From positions 1,364,001 through 1,428,000 of the forward strand of contig NZ_CP102097.1 in assembly GCF_024582835.1 (NCBI RefSeq): 64,000 nt of DNA, read 5' to 3'. Source of the DNA: Vibrio japonicus (lineage in GTDB: Bacteria; Pseudomonadota; Gammaproteobacteria; Enterobacterales; Vibrionaceae). The position numbers and the translations under genes were made by a program. The notes under the pieces are model-generated. The model made no database searches, was not told the DNA's origin, and saw nothing but the letters and a program-made list of their open reading frames with translations. Below are positions 62,531 through 64,000 of the stretch, piece by piece; the first letter of the stretch is position 1; each line of letters begins with the position of its first letter.

Positions 62531-63553
62531 CTAATTGTTTTCTCTATAAACGTAAAATGTTGGTCGATATTTAGAAGGTGACAAGGAATCCCTTATCACC
62601 TGATTATCTAGCTTTTGCGGTGTCAGTGGCTCGATGTTGGGTGCCGAAATTCGATCATATGGCTCACCTTTTAGGTAATTCACTGCTTGTTGAACAGAGA
62701 GCCGTCCTTGTTTAACCATTTGGTCTGTGGGAGCAAACTCGACGCGTCCTCTCAGTAAACCGCGGTACACACCATGACTTAAATAGGTTGAGACGAGCCC
62801 AATCTGATTGGATTTACCCGCTGTGCGCAATTCGCTGATAGCGGCTTCAATGGCGACAGCGCTGCCTACGATATAATGAACTTTATCATTTTCGATCGCT
62901 TTTTGAACAAGGTTTCTCTGAAGCTCTTTGTCGTTATCTGCCCATAATGTCTCAACGATGCGTATATCACTCTCTTCTATCGCAGTATAAAATCCTCTGA
63001 GTACCGGATTAGTGCCTCCGCTTGATTTAGGTCCCGGTAAAAAGGCGATGTTCGCGATGCCAGAACCTTTGGGGTGCTTCTGTTTCAAATATTCGCCAGC
63101 ATAATGTCCCATCCAGTACCAATCAACGCCAACTTTCCCCTTTAATAAACTTTGATTTTGCTCGTCGAGTACAAGCTCATTCACGGTCGCAAATACCGGG
63201 ATTGAGTCGGTGTACTGCTTTAAGGAGTTGCCATACAGACCGGGGGCGACAGTACCAAGGATAATCGCATCGGCTTTCCATCGGGCACATAGCGATAGTT
63301 GTTCTTTCTGCTTGGCGATATTTGTATATCCACCAGCTTCTAGTACGCGCAAATTGACTTGTTGTTTTCTCGCTTCGTCTACCATGCCATAGTTAACTGA
63401 AAGCCAATAAGAATCTTTAAGATGGGGATAAATAGCACAAAGACGTAGAGGTTCAGAGGCCAAAGCCTGAGTTCCAATAGCGAAAAACGGTAGCATTACT
63501 GTAACCGTCGAGAGTTTTTTTAAAACAGCGCTTAAAGACATACTGTATTTCAT
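62531..63553 (-). CDS. torT: TMAO-sensing periplasmic protein TorT
   Basis: About 340 residues: a signal peptide (AVLKKLSTVTVMLPFFAIGTQALA) followed by a sugar-binding-type periplasmic fold. LRLCAIYPHLKDSYWLSVNYGM, DAIILGTVAPGLYG and IAFLPGPKSSGGTNPVLRGFY match TorT. It binds trimethylamine N-oxide and presents it to TorS to induce the TMAO respiration genes. The start is uncertain: GTG at 63574 and ATGs at 63553 and 63538 all lack a strong ribosome site; I chose the one that gives a normal signal peptide. It diverges from torS. Confidence 0.86.
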   Translation of the reverse strand: MKYSMSLSAVLKKLSTVTVMLPFFAIGTQALASEPLRLCAIYPHLKDSYWLSVNYGMVDEARKQQVNLRVLEAGGYTNIAKQKEQLSLCARWKADAIILGTVAPGLYGNSLKQYTDSIPVFATVNELVLDEQNQSLLKGKVGVDWYWMGHYAGEYLKQKHPKGSGIANIAFLPGPKSSGGTNPVLRGFYTAIEESDIRIVETLWADNDKELQRNLVQKAIENDKVHYIVGSAVAIEAAISELRTAGKSNQIGLVSTYLSHGVYRGLLRGRVEFAPTDQMVKQGRLSVQQAVNYLKGEPYDRISAPNIEPLTPQKLDNQVIRDSLSPSKYRPTFYVYRENN

Positions 63554-63621
63554 TGATAAAGAGGGGCTAAACACTGCAAAATATACGTCATTCTATCAGA
63601 CTTAAAAAGTGAAGTATCTCG

Positions 63622-64000
63622 ATGTTATTAGCGAAAGCCAGTATTGGGCGCAAGCTTCTGCTCGCATTTATGGCGATGGCTCTGTTGGTTCTGACATCAG
63701 CACTGATTGGTGTATTTGGTTTTAGTTCCGTCGCGAAAACTGAGAGAAACGTGGTCAATTCCGCTATTCCATCCATGCTAGAAGCTCGGCAGGTATCAGA
63801 GCTAAGCTCGCGTATTATTTCTTCCGTTCAAGCTCTGTCCAACGCGAAAACAGAACTGCAGCGCCAAGAATCCGGGAAGGTATTGTTTTCTCAGTTAGAG
63901 TCGCTATTAGTAAGCATAAAGCAATTAGGCTCGGACTCTTTTGATACCAAGGTATTAACTAAGTTGGAGTCTGATGTGCAGGTGGTGATTGATACCTTAG
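63622..64000 (+). CDS. torS: Sensor kinase TorS, N-terminal part (runs off the right edge)
   Basis: Open from an ATG at 63622 to the end of the window without a stop, 126 codons. An N-terminal membrane helix (LLLAFMAMALLVLTSALIGVF) is followed by the periplasmic helical sensor segment with AIPSMLEARQVSELSSRI, which matches TorS. The divergent torT supports the call. TorS is a hybrid kinase, so the missing part should carry HAMP, kinase, receiver and phosphotransfer domains. torR and torCA are not in the window. Confidence 0.82.
   Translation, partial: MLLAKASIGRKLLLAFMAMALLVLTSALIGVFGFSSVAKTERNVVNSAIPSMLEARQVSELSSRIISSVQALSNAKTELQRQESGKVLFSQLESLLVSIKQLGSDSFDTKVLTKLESDVQVVIDTL

Noticed and set aside
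1..64000. CRISPR array, rRNA or tRNA genes
   Set aside because: No regularly spaced repeats, no cloverleaf-like segments and no rRNA-like stretches were seen.

Overview
The window reads as a Vibrio chromosome segment of about 45% G+C by eye. It most resembles the Harveyi clade (parahaemolyticus, alginolyticus or harveyi types), and may come from the secondary chromosome. The evidence is a delta-VPH-type thermostable hemolysin family gene, TorT/TorS, a LeuE exporter, AcpH, a DbpA/RhlE helicase pair and the general protein style. The species call is an inference. I see no rRNA, tRNA, CRISPR array or intact insertion sequence.

Region by region: (1) 1-4.0 kb is an AT-rich island. It holds five tandem paralogues of the Imm11/DUF1629 immunity family, an unrecognised sixth gene, and decayed fragments between them. 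It looks like the immunity end of a polymorphic-toxin locus whose toxin lies to the left. (2) 4.1-6.1 kb has an NfsA-type nitroreductase and a GcvA-like LysR regulator. (3) 6.2-14.2 kb is a complete catabolic module: a BCCT transporter diverging from a Rieske oxygenase, an aldehyde dehydrogenase, a rubredoxin-reductase fusion, a PuuB/DadA-type flavin amine oxidase and a small cupin. The Rieske protein carries Glu at the bridging position, as in quaternary-amine oxygenases, so the substrate is probably a marine betaine or N-methylated compound. (4) 14.6-16.0 kb is a flavodoxin-fold quinone reductase diverging from a TetR repressor, with two perfect 16-bp operators between them.

(5) 16.2-24.9 kb is the most interesting block. 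A tight seven-gene operon encodes a thermostable-hemolysin (GNAT-like) protein, an acyl-CoA synthetase-like ligase, a heme-oxygenase-like diiron protein, an SDR, a TPR protein and a PmrA/PmrB-type two-component system. It is followed by eptA-dgkA. Both the operon and eptA are preceded by a perfect CTTAAG-N5-CTTAAG box, the known PmrA-box architecture. This suggests that an undescribed fatty-acid-derived pathway is co-regulated with lipid A phosphoethanolamine modification. (6) 24.9-32.9 kb is a DctPQM TRAP importer diverging from a Cache-domain histidine kinase, a NarL-type regulator and a LysR regulator, with a CoA-transferase downstream. Together they look like an organic-acid uptake and activation unit.

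(7) 33-48 kb is mostly housekeeping: DUF1840, leuE, tkt and tal with a SorC-type regulator, a tandem universal stress protein, sseA, moeB, moeA, folE, dbpA, a periplasmic MsrA-MsrB fusion and a tyrosine permease with a TyrR-like box. (8) 48.4-64 kb has a 40-residue acidic small protein with a near-perfect Shine-Dalgarno, acpH, an RhlE-type helicase, two GNAT genes, a fatty-acid desaturase, a chemoreceptor, two HAD phosphatases, gsk, creA, a MocR regulator diverging from an EamA exporter, mgsA, torT, and the start of torS, which runs off the right edge. Convergent and tail-to-tail genes are mostly separated by clear intrinsic terminators, listed individually.
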